This document shows positions 37,301 to 50,160 of a stretch of DNA of 64,000 nucleotides, in pieces. The position numbers and the translations under genes are program-made. Position 1 is the stretch's first letter; the number at the start of each line of letters is the position of its first letter. The notes below the pieces were generated by a model that saw only the letters and a list, made by a program, of their open reading frames with translations, was not told the DNA's origin and searched no databases. The stretch comes from Entomortierella parvispora (lineage: Eukaryota; Mortierellomycota; Mortierellomycetes; Mortierellales; Mortierellaceae): positions 992,001 to 1,056,000 of the forward strand of contig OY752149.1 of NCBI GenBank assembly GCA_963573315.1. Reading direction: 5' to 3'.

Positions 37301-37645
37301 TGTTGGATTGCCCTCTGGCTACATGTCACCTAGAAGTGGTCAAGGAAGTGAAGGCACGCCGAGTATCTACAGTCATGACGATCAAGACGACATCTCGTCG
37401 ATTAATTCTGGCGGTCGCGATGCCATGCGGTCCAATTACCAACAGCAACAGCAACAACAACAACAACAACAACACGCTGCTGCGGCGGCTGCGAAACGTC
37501 GTCTTCAGATGCAGTATGACCTTGATCAGCAGCAATTGCAACAACGTCAACAGCAGCTTTTGGAACAACAACAACAGCTTAGGGACGAGGAGATTATGAT
37601 GCAACAGCGGTACGCTCAAAGACAACAACAACAACAGCAACAATT

Positions 37646-37677
<32 letters not shown>

Positions 37678-38018
37678 TGGCTCCACAGCAGTATCTGTCA
37701 GAACCTTCCTCTTTCCGTCCCCAGTATGAGTACGCAGGAAGTCAAATGTCAGCAGACTCTTCCTCGTATCGGACAGGGGGCGGTGGTGGTAGTATTGGTG
37801 GTGGTGGTGGTGGTGGTGGTGGTGGTGGACAAGCTCCCTCTGTGGTGGAGACGATCGCGTCTCAAAAGTCGAGTGGCAGCAGCAAGGCCACGAGTATTAA
37901 GAGTTCCAAGAGTGACAAGGACAGCAAAGACGGTAGCAAGAAGGGTATTTTAAACAAGATGAAGCCGCCCAAGCCTAAAGCAAGCGCTGCAGATTTGATG
38001 AAGAGCGCCGGCTTTTAA
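34368..38018 (+). CDS. Kelch-repeat and BTB-domain protein with polyQ/polyG tail
   Basis: Uninterrupted frame of 1216 residues from the ATG at 34368 (ATCATGG). The frame is open 69 codons further upstream, but that part translates a pyrimidine leader. Kelch-like blades are seen at about residues 85-130 (MGSAVVLVNDSAMHCFGG), 185-245 (RYFHTLNAYGTSLIVFGG) and 255-300 (ARWAHMATILDHYLVVIGG), with two degenerate ones around 420-560. A BTB fold follows at about 615-730 (NSTILAARWPEFATLLL, VPLFLHYLYTGALP). From residue 740 the chain is Pro/Ser/Gln-rich with several Q runs and a G run (nt 37795-37829), then a Lys/Ser-rich end. The Kelch-then-BTB order recalls fission-yeast Ral2 and animal LZTR1, which regulate Ras; this is suggestive only. 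Confidence 0.78.
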
Positions 38019-39108
38019 AAAAGAAGGACGAGAGAATAGACAACGTTATATGTATTTAGATGACGAAAAATAACAACTTGAAAAAAACACAACGAACTTG
38101 TAGAAAGAGTGAGAAAAGGGATGAAGAGAAGACAGGAACAACAAAAAAATTTGGCGCCTCCCAACGGTTCTGAGCCTGTTTTCGTGGCCATTGAAGACTC
38201 TTTCCTTTTTTGCTTGATACTCATTCCTCTTCAAGTTCCTCAACCACCTACCACATTTTTTTTTCTTACCTACTTGCACAGCTTGTCAAGTTCTCAGATT
38301 ATGACCTGTCCAAAATAAACGAACCGATTCTGGTTGCAGCTGAAAATGAAATCAAACCGTGCTATCCAGTCACATAACCTAGACCTCCAACCGAATCGAG
38401 ACACCAGGACCAGGCTCTCACGTCAAGGATCAAGGTTCCCAGTGACAGGATTGCACCTCGAAAAAGCAAGTCCTGTGGGTATAAATAAAGCGAGTTGACG
38501 GCAGCCACTGGTTTTTCCCTTAATCAAGAAAGCCCGAGTAATAAATGTCTGGGGTCCTACTCGTGCACCCAAAAGGTGTTTTCTCTGTGAGAGCGACCGT
38601 CCTACTTCCACTCGGAAGATGAATGATAGAATCCTTCTTCCACACCAAGTCTGCAATGTGTTATGCGGATGAGGTACTAATAGGGGGCGACATCCACACT
38701 TATTTTTTCAATCAAAACAACAAAACAAAACAAAACAATCCTTCAGAACATCCTCTCCCTTCCTTTCTGTTGCTTTGTTTGACTTGACAAAAGTTGACAT
38801 GCTTGTAAAATGTGGCAACCCCTTGGTTCAGGTCTTGGTGGATTGAGGATCTATGTTCAAGAGCGTTTGTCAACCAATTGGCCACGCAATTGATCAAGGC
38901 GCTGCTCTGTCCTAGTAAATAATATCTTGGAGGACACACTACTGCAACCAAGCGGGAATAAGCCGAAAGAGTTTGGCATACACAAAAACGAAGAAGAGGT
39001 CGAGGCAGTTGATCAAGCGCTTGTTCATATCCTTACTCCAGCCATTGTCCAAAGTATTGACCAGCAGGGTATTGCCATTTATCTCTCCAGGTCTTTGGCC
39101 TCCGAGCT

Positions 39109-39168
39109 ATTGGTCAAACTATTGGTCAAGCAATTGGTCACGCAATTGGTCAAGCCATTGATCGAGGG
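39109..39168 (+). repeat. 12-bp tandem repeat, five units
   Basis: Units ATTGGTCAAACT, ATTGGTCAAGCA, ATTGGTCACGCA, ATTGGTCAAGCC and ATTGATCGAGGG, back to back. Two related units (ATTGGCCACGCA, ATTGATCAAGGC) lie 220 bp upstream at 38877-38900. In the open frame each unit encodes a four-residue LVKQ-type period. Confidence 0.85.
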
Positions 39169-40432
39169 CATATCTCCAGACGGTCTTGATACACTGGATA
39201 TCCAGACGTGATGAAGGGTTGGGAACCCGTGCAAGTTGGTATCTCTTTTGTATCCTTTGTCAATCCCAGCTGTCTCCGTTCTCCTGCTGCTGTGTAGAGC
39301 TTTTCAACCTCCTCGCGCCTCTGGTATCTCATTCGTATCCTTCTTCAATCCCAGCTCTTTTTTTTTCCACGGTGTGGACTGTAGGGTGTTTTTAACCTCC
39401 TCCTCCCCAACGGTGCTCTCTAAAAAACATCCCTCTCAGGCTCAGAGATAACGTACCCTGACTTTTTTTTCCTGCTCGATTTGATCCTGCTGGACAGGGC
39501 TCCAGGCCCGTCCTTGAGGCCCAAAGAGGAAATCAGATATCCTTTTGGACCGAAAAAGACAAGAGCGGGCAAAAAGAGATTGCGAGCATCAGACCCCCCA
39601 ACCGGGGAATCTTGACAAGAAATGTCACCCTTGCGGATACTCCAAAGGCAAGACCAAACTATCTCCTCCATCATTCGTTTTGACTGCCGCAGATTTTACC
39701 CAGGCTACCACCTGTTTTTGTGTTTTTAAAGTAGACTAGTGAGAGGCTTGGGGGTATATGCACTGCCGACGAGCCAGATGTCGAGAGCAGTTAAAAAACA
39801 GAAAGAGATAGAAAGAGACACCACTATTCTTGAGTTGCGCTGCTGGCGTGCGTGCATGCATGTTTGCTACATGGAGAGGGTTAGACTGTGTGCAACAGAA
39901 GAATCTCAGGGAATGTGCACAGTACAACAAGCAAGCGCCTAACATGGCCAATGTTTGATTGCCTGGTGGGCACGCCAACATCTTTTTCCCTCACGACGCC
40001 GTCTTTTGTGCGAGCTCTTTGTGGCATCGACAACAGGGGACATGACTATCCGCTTTCCAAATGAGTTTGGAATCCGATCAAGCGTGTGTGACACAGTGCG
40101 ATTATTAACTATTAACATGCAGGCAGCAAAGCGATGGCCAAGAAGAATGAGGTCGGCCGAGCACTGGAGAAAGGACAGCACTGTTGAAGAGAGGAAGAGG
40201 GAGGAGAGGAAGAGGGAGCGGAGAGTGAGCACAGGGAGAGGCCTGGGCACTCTCACAGACACAGACACACCCACACCGAGGACGGCGGCCTGGACAGAGC
40301 AAAAGTCAGCAAACTGGTGAATAATACTTGCAAAAGTCCTCCTGGACAAGAACAGGCGATCCATCAGCGATTGGGCGGCGCCACGCGAGAGTTTTTGTTG
40401 TTTGTGCCTGAGACGCTAGTCTTGTACACCTG

Positions 40433-40439
40433 TATAAAA
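40433..40439 (+). promoter_or_regulatory. TATA box of the KRE9-like gene
   Basis: TATAAAA 167-173 nt upstream of the ATG, followed by a CT-rich leader. Confidence 0.45.
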
Positions 40440-40605
40440 CTACGTTTGCCTTGCATCTCTCTTCATCTTCACTCTGCGTCCTCCATTGTCCCCCTCCGGT
40501 TCATCGATCCCTGCATTCGCTTCATGGCATTCCTCTGATCCACTCCTCTCCTCTCCACCTCGTTTCTCTGACCATTTCATTGTCTTTTTCACCCTCATTG
40601 CTCTT

Positions 40606-42627
40606 ATGAAACTCTTGCTGTTGACCCTCAGCTTGGCCGCGGCCCTGACTCTCCTTTCGGAGACCACAGCTGCTGCCATCGACCACCACCACCACCCCGC
40701 CCTTGCTGTTTCTGCCATCTCCAGTCCTTCAAGGAGACTTGCCTCGGGTAGAACTCCGAGTCTCCGTCGTCGACGTTCTTCCTCTTGGAGAGCTGCTGGC
40801 TCACACCCGGCTGCATCCACCCACCCTCAAATCACAGCAACGACCGAGAGCAAAGATCATCGAGAGGGTGAAGAACGCCCTCCAGCTGCCTCTTCAATTG
40901 CCTCCCCTGCTCATGTGCGCCAAAGACTACGCCGCCAACGTCGTCCAGGGCTCTCATCGTCGTCAGTGCCCTCGGTCGTATTTCTGGCTGATACAAAGAC
41001 CCAAGTACAAAATCAAGAAATCGCAGACACAAGTGAATCAAAAATAGAATCCAACGATCGTCGTGGCAGGCCCTCAAACACCCCACCTCAACCTCAGGAC
41101 TCACATCCCCCCGGTAGCAACCGCGAAGAACCCTACGCCCTCTTTGATACCCATGCATCGGGCGTAGTTGGACAGCAAAAACAACAACAGCAACAACAAC
41201 CACAGCAAAGGAAGAGACGGCTGTTCAAGAGAGCCGTACAGGATTCTCCGCCTGTCAAATCCGCTCAGGAACAACAGGCAGACCTCACCTCGACGCCTCT
41301 GCTTCTTCTCCCAGACTCCAATTCGATTTGGCAGGCTGGCACCTTCCAAACTGTCCAATGGTCCAAACAATACGCAAAGAGCTTGCCCAAGGATACGACC
41401 GTAGACATTGTGTTGGTTGAAGCAGAGTCGAACAAGAAGATTTTTTCGCTCAAGCGATTTATTCCTGTCCGGAGAGCAAGTGCCCAGGTCTGGGTTCCAG
41501 CCGAGGTCCCAGAGGGCGTCTCGGTTGTCCTGGTCTTGGAGCTTTACCATGGTCGGAGTCAAGAGCAGGTCTCGACCGCACTGACTTCATCGTCATCGCC
41601 TTCCGAAGATTCCAAGATCGACACCTTGTTCCGTGGAACGGGGTCGGAATCGGGACCCTTACGCCCATCCTCCTCGACGCCCAACATTGTCCGGAGATCT
41701 GATATCAACATTTCATCGCGCCGACGCCGAGCTATTCCTGAGACCCCCGTGCGAGATCCCAATACCCGGGACAGAGACTCTAATGACGGACTGACTGGAT
41801 CATTGGGCAATAAATATGTGAATGTCGGGTCCGAGGTCGATGCTACCGTAGATGGCCCTTTGTCCCCTTCGGTCCGAAAATCGGCCCAGCCAGGATCCCA
41901 TCATGACATCAACGATAACGACTACTACCTTGGTTCGGCCGAGGAACGGCCGTTCGAGTTCCTTCCAGACGAACTCCGTCAAGAATACCCTACTACGGTC
42001 AAGCCCTTGGAACTGGATCACGCGTTTGGACTGCATCAAAAGGTCTACACGATGACTCCTTACACTCTTGAATGGCGTACCCCAGAACGCGTGGAGGAAC
42101 TGCTCGATTACAGTGCACGGGTTCAAAAGGCTCTTGGCCGGTATATCCAAAAACACCCACAGAACCCTGTTCCACCTGTTTCACTCCTGCCCAAGGCCCT
42201 GTTTTTGTCCAAGGTGATGGTGGAACTCGTGAAGGATGCGACTATGGAAGTGGTGGCTGTCATGGCCAAGGATGTCCCTGCAGAAACCATGTTTCAGTAT
42301 TTGAGTATTCAAGACCGAGTTCCCTCTGCATTCTATCGATTGCGTGTTCAGATGGTAGTGGTCCAAGTCAACCTGGACCCGGACACAATCAAGAGTGCGA
42401 TCTTGCAACGGCGGCAATCCTCCCCATTGCTACTGGGCAGCAGCGGCAGCGGCAACAGTGTTGACACCAATGCGAAGGATTCTGAATCTGGCGCGTGGTT
42501 GTCCAGTTTGTTGGATGTGGGCAAGGTCAAGCCCATGGAAGGTTGGGAGTTCCCGGCGGGAGGCGAGGTCATTGATCGATATGAGGCCGTCACCCGCAGG
42601 TTCTTTGTTGCTCTAGGCGCCCTTTGA
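40606..42627 (+). CDS. Secreted KRE9/KNH-like cell-wall protein
   Basis: Single exon of 673 residues. I start at 40606 because this ATG opens a perfect signal peptide (MKLLLLTLSLAAALTLLSETTAAA); the frame is open 40 codons upstream but would bury it. A low-complexity Ser/Arg/Gln region follows, with a dibasic cluster KRRLFKR near residue 204 that could be a Kex2-type cleavage site. Residues 226-318 resemble the Kre9/Knh1 N-terminal beta domain (SIWQAGTFQTVQWSKQYAK, VWVPAEVPEGVSVVLVLEL). A second, more divergent block starts near residue 440 (FEFLPDELR, MTPYTLEWRTPERV). Kre9/Knh proteins support beta-1,6-glucan and wall assembly. There is no C-terminal hydrophobic GPI signal. Confidence 0.66.
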   Translation: MKLLLLTLSLAAALTLLSETTAAAIDHHHHPALAVSAISSPSRRLASGRTPSLRRRRSSSWRAAGSHPAASTHPQITATTESKDHREGEERPPAASSIASPAHVRQRLRRQRRPGLSSSSVPSVVFLADTKTQVQNQEIADTSESKIESNDRRGRPSNTPPQPQDSHPPGSNREEPYALFDTHASGVVGQQKQQQQQQPQQRKRRLFKRAVQDSPPVKSAQEQQADLTSTPLLLLPDSNSIWQAGTFQTVQWSKQYAKSLPKDTTVDIVLVEAESNKKIFSLKRFIPVRRASAQVWVPAEVPEGVSVVLVLELYHGRSQEQVSTALTSSSSPSEDSKIDTLFRGTGSESGPLRPSSSTPNIVRRSDINISSRRRRAIPETPVRDPNTRDRDSNDGLTGSLGNKYVNVGSEVDATVDGPLSPSVRKSAQPGSHHDINDNDYYLGSAEERPFEFLPDELRQEYPTTVKPLELDHAFGLHQKVYTMTPYTLEWRTPERVEELLDYSARVQKALGRYIQKHPQNPVPPVSLLPKALFLSKVMVELVKDATMEVVAVMAKDVPAETMFQYLSIQDRVPSAFYRLRVQMVVVQVNLDPDTIKSAILQRRQSSPLLLGSSGSGNSVDTNAKDSESGAWLSSLLDVGKVKPMEGWEFPAGGEVIDRYEAVTRRFFVALGAL

Positions 42628-42916
42628 AAAGGATGAACGACTCTCCATTCCCTATCCTCCGATTGCCCTCCGTGTTACCTACCTTGATCATCCATTTTAA
42701 TGATTATGACTTTCGTATAATACCATTGCATTGTATAGTAATAATATAGCAACACGTCATCATTCCACGATCAATCCTTCAGAACGCTTGACAATTGTTC
42801 ATTAATGTAAATGGGGAAGGGTAGGATGGGAGGAGGGGGGGTATAGGTTTTGCTGCAGGAGTCATTTTGGGGAAAAGATTAAGCGAGAGAAAAGGTTTGG
42901 GTGTGATGAGAGGCTC

Positions 42917-45555
42917 CTACAGTTTCCTAGACAAGCCCTTTGCGCGATCCGACAAATAAGCCAGCACAACGCCCGAGACAACATGCGCTAGAGCGTCCCC
43001 AGCAGGACCCCATACCATGCCCGTGGACGAGAAATGGCGAGTTGGCATCCCTGGAGCCGTTTCAGCCTTGACATAATCCACCATCAGGGCCTCGCTCTCA
43101 CGTTCGCGCCAAAGGCGTCTTGTTCGTTGAGCCAACCCTTCCTGCCGGATCTTTTTATAGAGTTCTTTAGCCGCGCTGGCGCCTGCGCTGTTGCGGTATC
43201 CATAAACATAAGCGAGCCATTCCTGAGGTCCATTGTTCATGTCGTTGGTCAACAAACGAACACCCATCCAGCCCAACGAGATCTCGCTCAGTTTGTAAAC
43301 CACCCAAACGATGAGCATCATCTCCAGGGATCCCGTCAGGACGTGCATGATTCGAGTTCGAAGCCAAGATTGCTTCCAAAGTCTGTACAGCTGGACCAAG
43401 ATATTCTGGGACGGACTAGGTCCTACACCTTGACTTTTGAAATGTCGATTGGGCTCTACCGATCGATCTCGTCTCGATTGCTGCTCCATGGACAAAGAAG
43501 ACGATTCCAACTCTTCTCGACGACGACGCGCTGCTCGAACTTGAGAACCGAGAACCTGGGCCTGATACTTTCGTTGAACACGCTCGGCCTTTGAAATAGT
43601 CGGGGTCGCAGTAACGAGCTTTCTATTGTCGCCACCTAACCGTCTTAAGCTTAACCCTGCACGATCCAGAGACCATGTCCCGAACAAGGCCGCAGGCTTG
43701 ACAACCGGTGGAGTCTGCAGCAGCTCTTCCGCAGCTTCCCCGATATCCGAGTCGATTAAAGAGTCATCCAGTAACGTCTGTAGTTCATATGAAATCATGT
43801 CGCAGGACCGTCGGTACCGCTCATACTGCTCTTGTTGCTTTTCTTTCCAGATCATCCTCGAGAATGACCTCAAGTTGGTGTGGTGTCCTGATATCCGTGG
43901 TGAAGAAAGTGGTGAGGGTGGTGATTGAGTAATGATAGTAGGGGGTCGTAAAATTCGCTCAGACCTGGATGGTGCCCAGGAACTTCGACGAGAGGTTCGA
44001 CAGGAGGAGGGTGTATCAGCCTCTCCCGAAAACAGGGTTGCTCCAGTGACAGAAACCTCTGGCCGCCGTCCAGACCGTAAACGTAACCGGCGGTGGAGAG
44101 GAGGCAATGATGAATCCCTATCCAACAAGGGTGATGTCAAAGAGGTCTTTCTAACAAGAGCTGATTGCGCCTCGGTAATAAGAGTCTGAAGGGCGTTGCA
44201 GATCCGATTGTAGACCACATTCGAGTCCTCTTCGCCTCCATGCTTGGAACTCACTACAACAGAGTCTCCGCTATCTGAATCATCTGATCCGACCAAGGTT
44301 CCCTCGGCACTGGTTTTTGGTGGATAAATTGAATGGCGATGGATGCATGCAGGAGGGTGCAAATAAAAGCAAAACACAGAAAAATGGTTGTATCAGTTTA
44401 ACATGTCAAAGTAAAATGCCAAGACTTGTCCAACCCATTGCATTTCCCAGTCGCTTCGAGCATGCAAACACAATATAATTTCAAGGAGACTTACTCGGCC
44501 AGCAGCGTCTTTAACTCCTCGACAATGTGTTTGTTGGAGTGCTCGGCACTGAAATCCGTAAAAGACACGCGACGGTTAGAAAGCAACACTGGAGTTTGCG
44601 AAACGGAAAAAAATAATAATAATAATGAAAAAATGTAACCTACGCGTTTAGTCTGCTCTCCAGGTCAAAGACTATGGCTCTTGTGTCGGCAACTTCGGAT
44701 TGCAACTTTTGCACCAGATGCTCAAGAACATCGCCCTGTCACGATAAAAGAATAAAAAAGGTCAGATTGCTGATCAATCCGAGACAAGATGCACAGGCCA
44801 GGCGCGCGTGGAGAAAGAGGGGGGCGGGAGTGGGGTGCACATGGTTGACATGCGAGACTGAAAAGGGCGAGACCTGCATTGAGGATTGACAATCAACTTG
44901 TGAGCCAATGGGTGCAGACACCGCCCGTGCCCTAGCGAGCCCAGACTGTTTGTTCTCTCGTTTGAAAGACTCTGCATGTGGAGGGGACAGAAAAGCTCTT
45001 GCGCTTTTTTTCCCTCTTCTGTGGAAATGAAAAAAGAAGTTTCATGCAATCTTGTGGGGAAGACTTGAGAAGGAAGAAGTGAGGTCTGTGGTCAAGCATC
45101 GTTACCTCCGTGCCAATCCCTGAGTTGGACAGGTTCCTGCCGACAACCGAGGTCCCCACAAGTGTTGTGTTTGATCCCGTCAAATCCGATCGATCGTAGT
45201 CCTCCCCGCGTGTTTGCTCTGTCGAGACGAGGTCGTCGTGGCTACGTTGTTCAGGTGTCCGAGATGTTATTAGCTCTGTTGGTTTCCTGCGTTCTTCCGA
45301 GTCGCTGTCAGCGTCGCCTATATCAGAGGTGGCAATCGTTTCCTCGTAGGACCATGAACGCATGTGCGCCTGCCGTCTCGAGTGCAAACGATTCAAGTCC
45401 TCGGCATAGTCCTCAGTCGTGAACCGGTAAAAGTCATCCAATTGACTACCCTCACGATCCTGCTCGATAGAGTGCTGGTCTAGGTGGGGAAAGTCCAGCT
45501 CCTTGGCGTGCAACTGTTGAGCATTCCAGGGATTAAGGACATGCTGCGTGTCCAT
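42917..45555 (-). CDS. Coiled-coil protein with C-terminal membrane segment, unknown function
   Basis: Minus-strand exons 45555-45106, 44735-44644, 44548-44495 and 44309-42917 give 662 residues with consistent phases. The N-terminal 150 residues are acidic and polar. Exons 2 and 3 encode a heptad-like segment (DVLEHLVQKLQSEVADTRAI, EHSNKHIVEELKTLLAE). The middle is Ser/Arg-rich. A second helical region has Arg/Glu repeats (about residues 430-470). One hydrophobic segment lies near residues 530-555 (SLEMMLIVWVVYKLSEISLG) and a weaker one near the end (ALAHVVSGVVLAYLSD). I do not recognise the family. A tail-anchored or two-pass organelle-membrane tether is possible from the layout. Confidence 0.68.
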
Positions 45556-46097
45556 GATGGTGAGGCTGCAAGTTGAAAGAGAGATGGAGGCGAGGGACGA
45601 ATGGGAGAGAAGGGAGAGAATGGGCTGGGATAGCAAGAGTCGACTGTTCCCGCTGGAATGAGAAGAGGACCGTTGGGAATGCCAGAACGGATAGACAGTT
45701 GTCGTCAAAGCACGGATTTACAGGTTGAATGAGGAACAGTACTCGGTATGACAGGCAGCAAAGGGAGGGGGGACAATGTGATGGTGAATGGCGAATGGCG
45801 AATGGCAGCGAGGGTGCGGAGGGACGGACACAAAGGACTGAAAAGAGGGCTCCGACCGCGGTCTTCATTCATTTTCATTTCTCACCACAAAGAGATTATC
45901 CCCGCTCTAGTTGCGTCTGGTCAGTACACATCGCGCGCGTGTTGCGCTTCTTTTGGAACATGCCCGTCTCCTGACTCTTTTTCTGCAGATCCTACACCTC
46001 GCTCTCTCTTTTCCCACTTGTCCGTCTTCTTTGTTGCACTCGTTAGCCCTCACGCAAGACATCCTCTGTGAATTTTCCGTCATGGGTGGTGTTGGCC

Positions 46098-46586
46098 ACT
46101 AGAAAGCTACTTTACCAATACGTAGGAGAAATGACTCTTCCTGAAAGGATCTTCACCTGCTTTGATAACCAACACGACTCTGTTTTTCTTTAACCTGGCC
46201 ATCATAGTCGCGGAACCGAGTCTGGACACAAGACTGTCCTGGCGCGATGCAGCTCGGTCGAGCAGTGCGCAAGGGAACATTGTCCGCATGAATACCAGGA
46301 GATCATGGATCTCGCCAACACAACCGAGGAGATCCTTGGCTTCGAAAATGAGCAAGATGATATTAGAAAAAGAAATGGAAGGTCTCATCTAAACCTCTTG
46401 CGTAAAGGTATTTGATATCATTCCGTGCTCAGCTACGGCGACAACGCAGGGTAGAATACTCAAACCCTAGATATCCATTATTGGAGAGGGCAACTTCACT
46501 TCTAAAACGCTCCAAACGCGTAATAAAAGTATACGGATATACCAAGGAATGGGGTTGGACCAGCTTTTGCCTACATTGGTGGCGTT
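46098..46586 (+). pseudogene. Decayed coding sequence of unknown family
   Basis: One frame of 163 codons reads as protein throughout but is broken by six stops (46191, 46413, 46452, 46503, 46521, 46524). Protein-like segments on either side of the stops include LPERIFTCFDNQHDSVFL, ESGHKTVLARCSSVEQC, HCPHEYQEIMDLANTTEEIL, LDIHYWRGQLHF and GVGPAFAYIGG. They show mixed, Cys/His-containing composition unlike the low-complexity frames elsewhere in intergenic DNA. I cannot name the family. The opposite strand is also open for 93 codons (46107-46388), so the strand assignment is not certain. If right, the relic ends just before the CRE site and part of it now serves as CDC48 promoter DNA. Confidence 0.35.
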
Positions 46587-46591
46587 GTGAG

Positions 46592-46599
46592 TGACGTCA
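46592..46599. promoter_or_regulatory. CRE/ATF-type palindrome TGACGTCA upstream of CDC48
   Basis: A perfect octamer 397 bp before the CDC48 ATG; the identical octamer lies upstream of PRE10. Confidence 0.4.
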
Positions 46600-46988
46600 C
46601 GCTGACCAAAAGGCAGTCCTGCCCCGTGACCAGAGGAAACTGCACACGCACCACACACAGAGCGAGCACACACAGCACCAGATCCAGCCAGCAGCGAGCG
46701 AGCGAGCCAGGGCAGAGAGACACACAACGAAAGAAGAATGGACGCGTAATCTTGCTATGACGGGCACAGAAGGGTCCGTCTCAGTGCTGCTCCCTCTCGA
46801 AGGCGCTACTTCTGGCTACTTCTTTTTGCTTCTCCTTCAATTCACATCTCATCTACATCCCTCTTTTTTCCCTTTCTTTGTTTCTCTCTCCGCCGTCCTT
46901 TTTTTTCTTCTCCTCACTCTTTCGCCTTCCTTTCCTTTCCTTTCCTTTCCTCACCCTCTCTCCCTCCCTCCCTACATAACATACAAAC

Positions 46989-49869
<2,881 letters not shown>

Positions 49870-50086
49870 ATATTCGACTGTTGAAGTGAAACGCGGCGAG
49901 CAATAGAGCCGGTGGCCCAATCCCCTGTACAAATATCAATCCTCTTTCAATTTGCGAGATATAATCTTTTTTTTTCCTTTCTTCCCATTCTTCTCCCTCT
50001 TTTTCTTTCTTTCTACATTGTTTTGTTTGAACAATGACGACGTGCAGTTCAACGCATGCTAGTTTGGTACAAAATGAATAAAAAAA

Positions 50087-50092
50087 AGGGAA
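50087..50092 (+). terminator. Poly(A) signal AATAAA of CDC48
   Basis: Hexamer about 220 nt after the stop, followed by an A-rich stretch. Confidence 0.4.
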
Positions 50093-50160
50093 AAAAAAGT
50101 ACTCTACATGATACATGATTTTATTGATTATGTTACAAAAAGACGCCATGCGCGACAGAA

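Larger units (their letters stand above)
38019..40605. other. Intergenic region of 2.6 kb
   Basis: Contains the 12-bp repeat listed separately. A frame of about 95 codons (38927-39211, plus) covers that repeat but has no ATG start. The rest (39240-40400) shows only short overlapping frames, and 40180-40240 is GA-rich. No further gene is supported. Confidence 0.5.
45556..46988. other. Divergent upstream region of CDC48 and the coiled-coil gene
   Basis: Holds the decayed frame listed below and a pyrimidine-rich CDC48 leader with (CCTTT)n from about 46855 to 46975. Direct repeats GCGAATG and CACACAG are present at 45784-45800 and 46635-46680. Confidence 0.55.
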
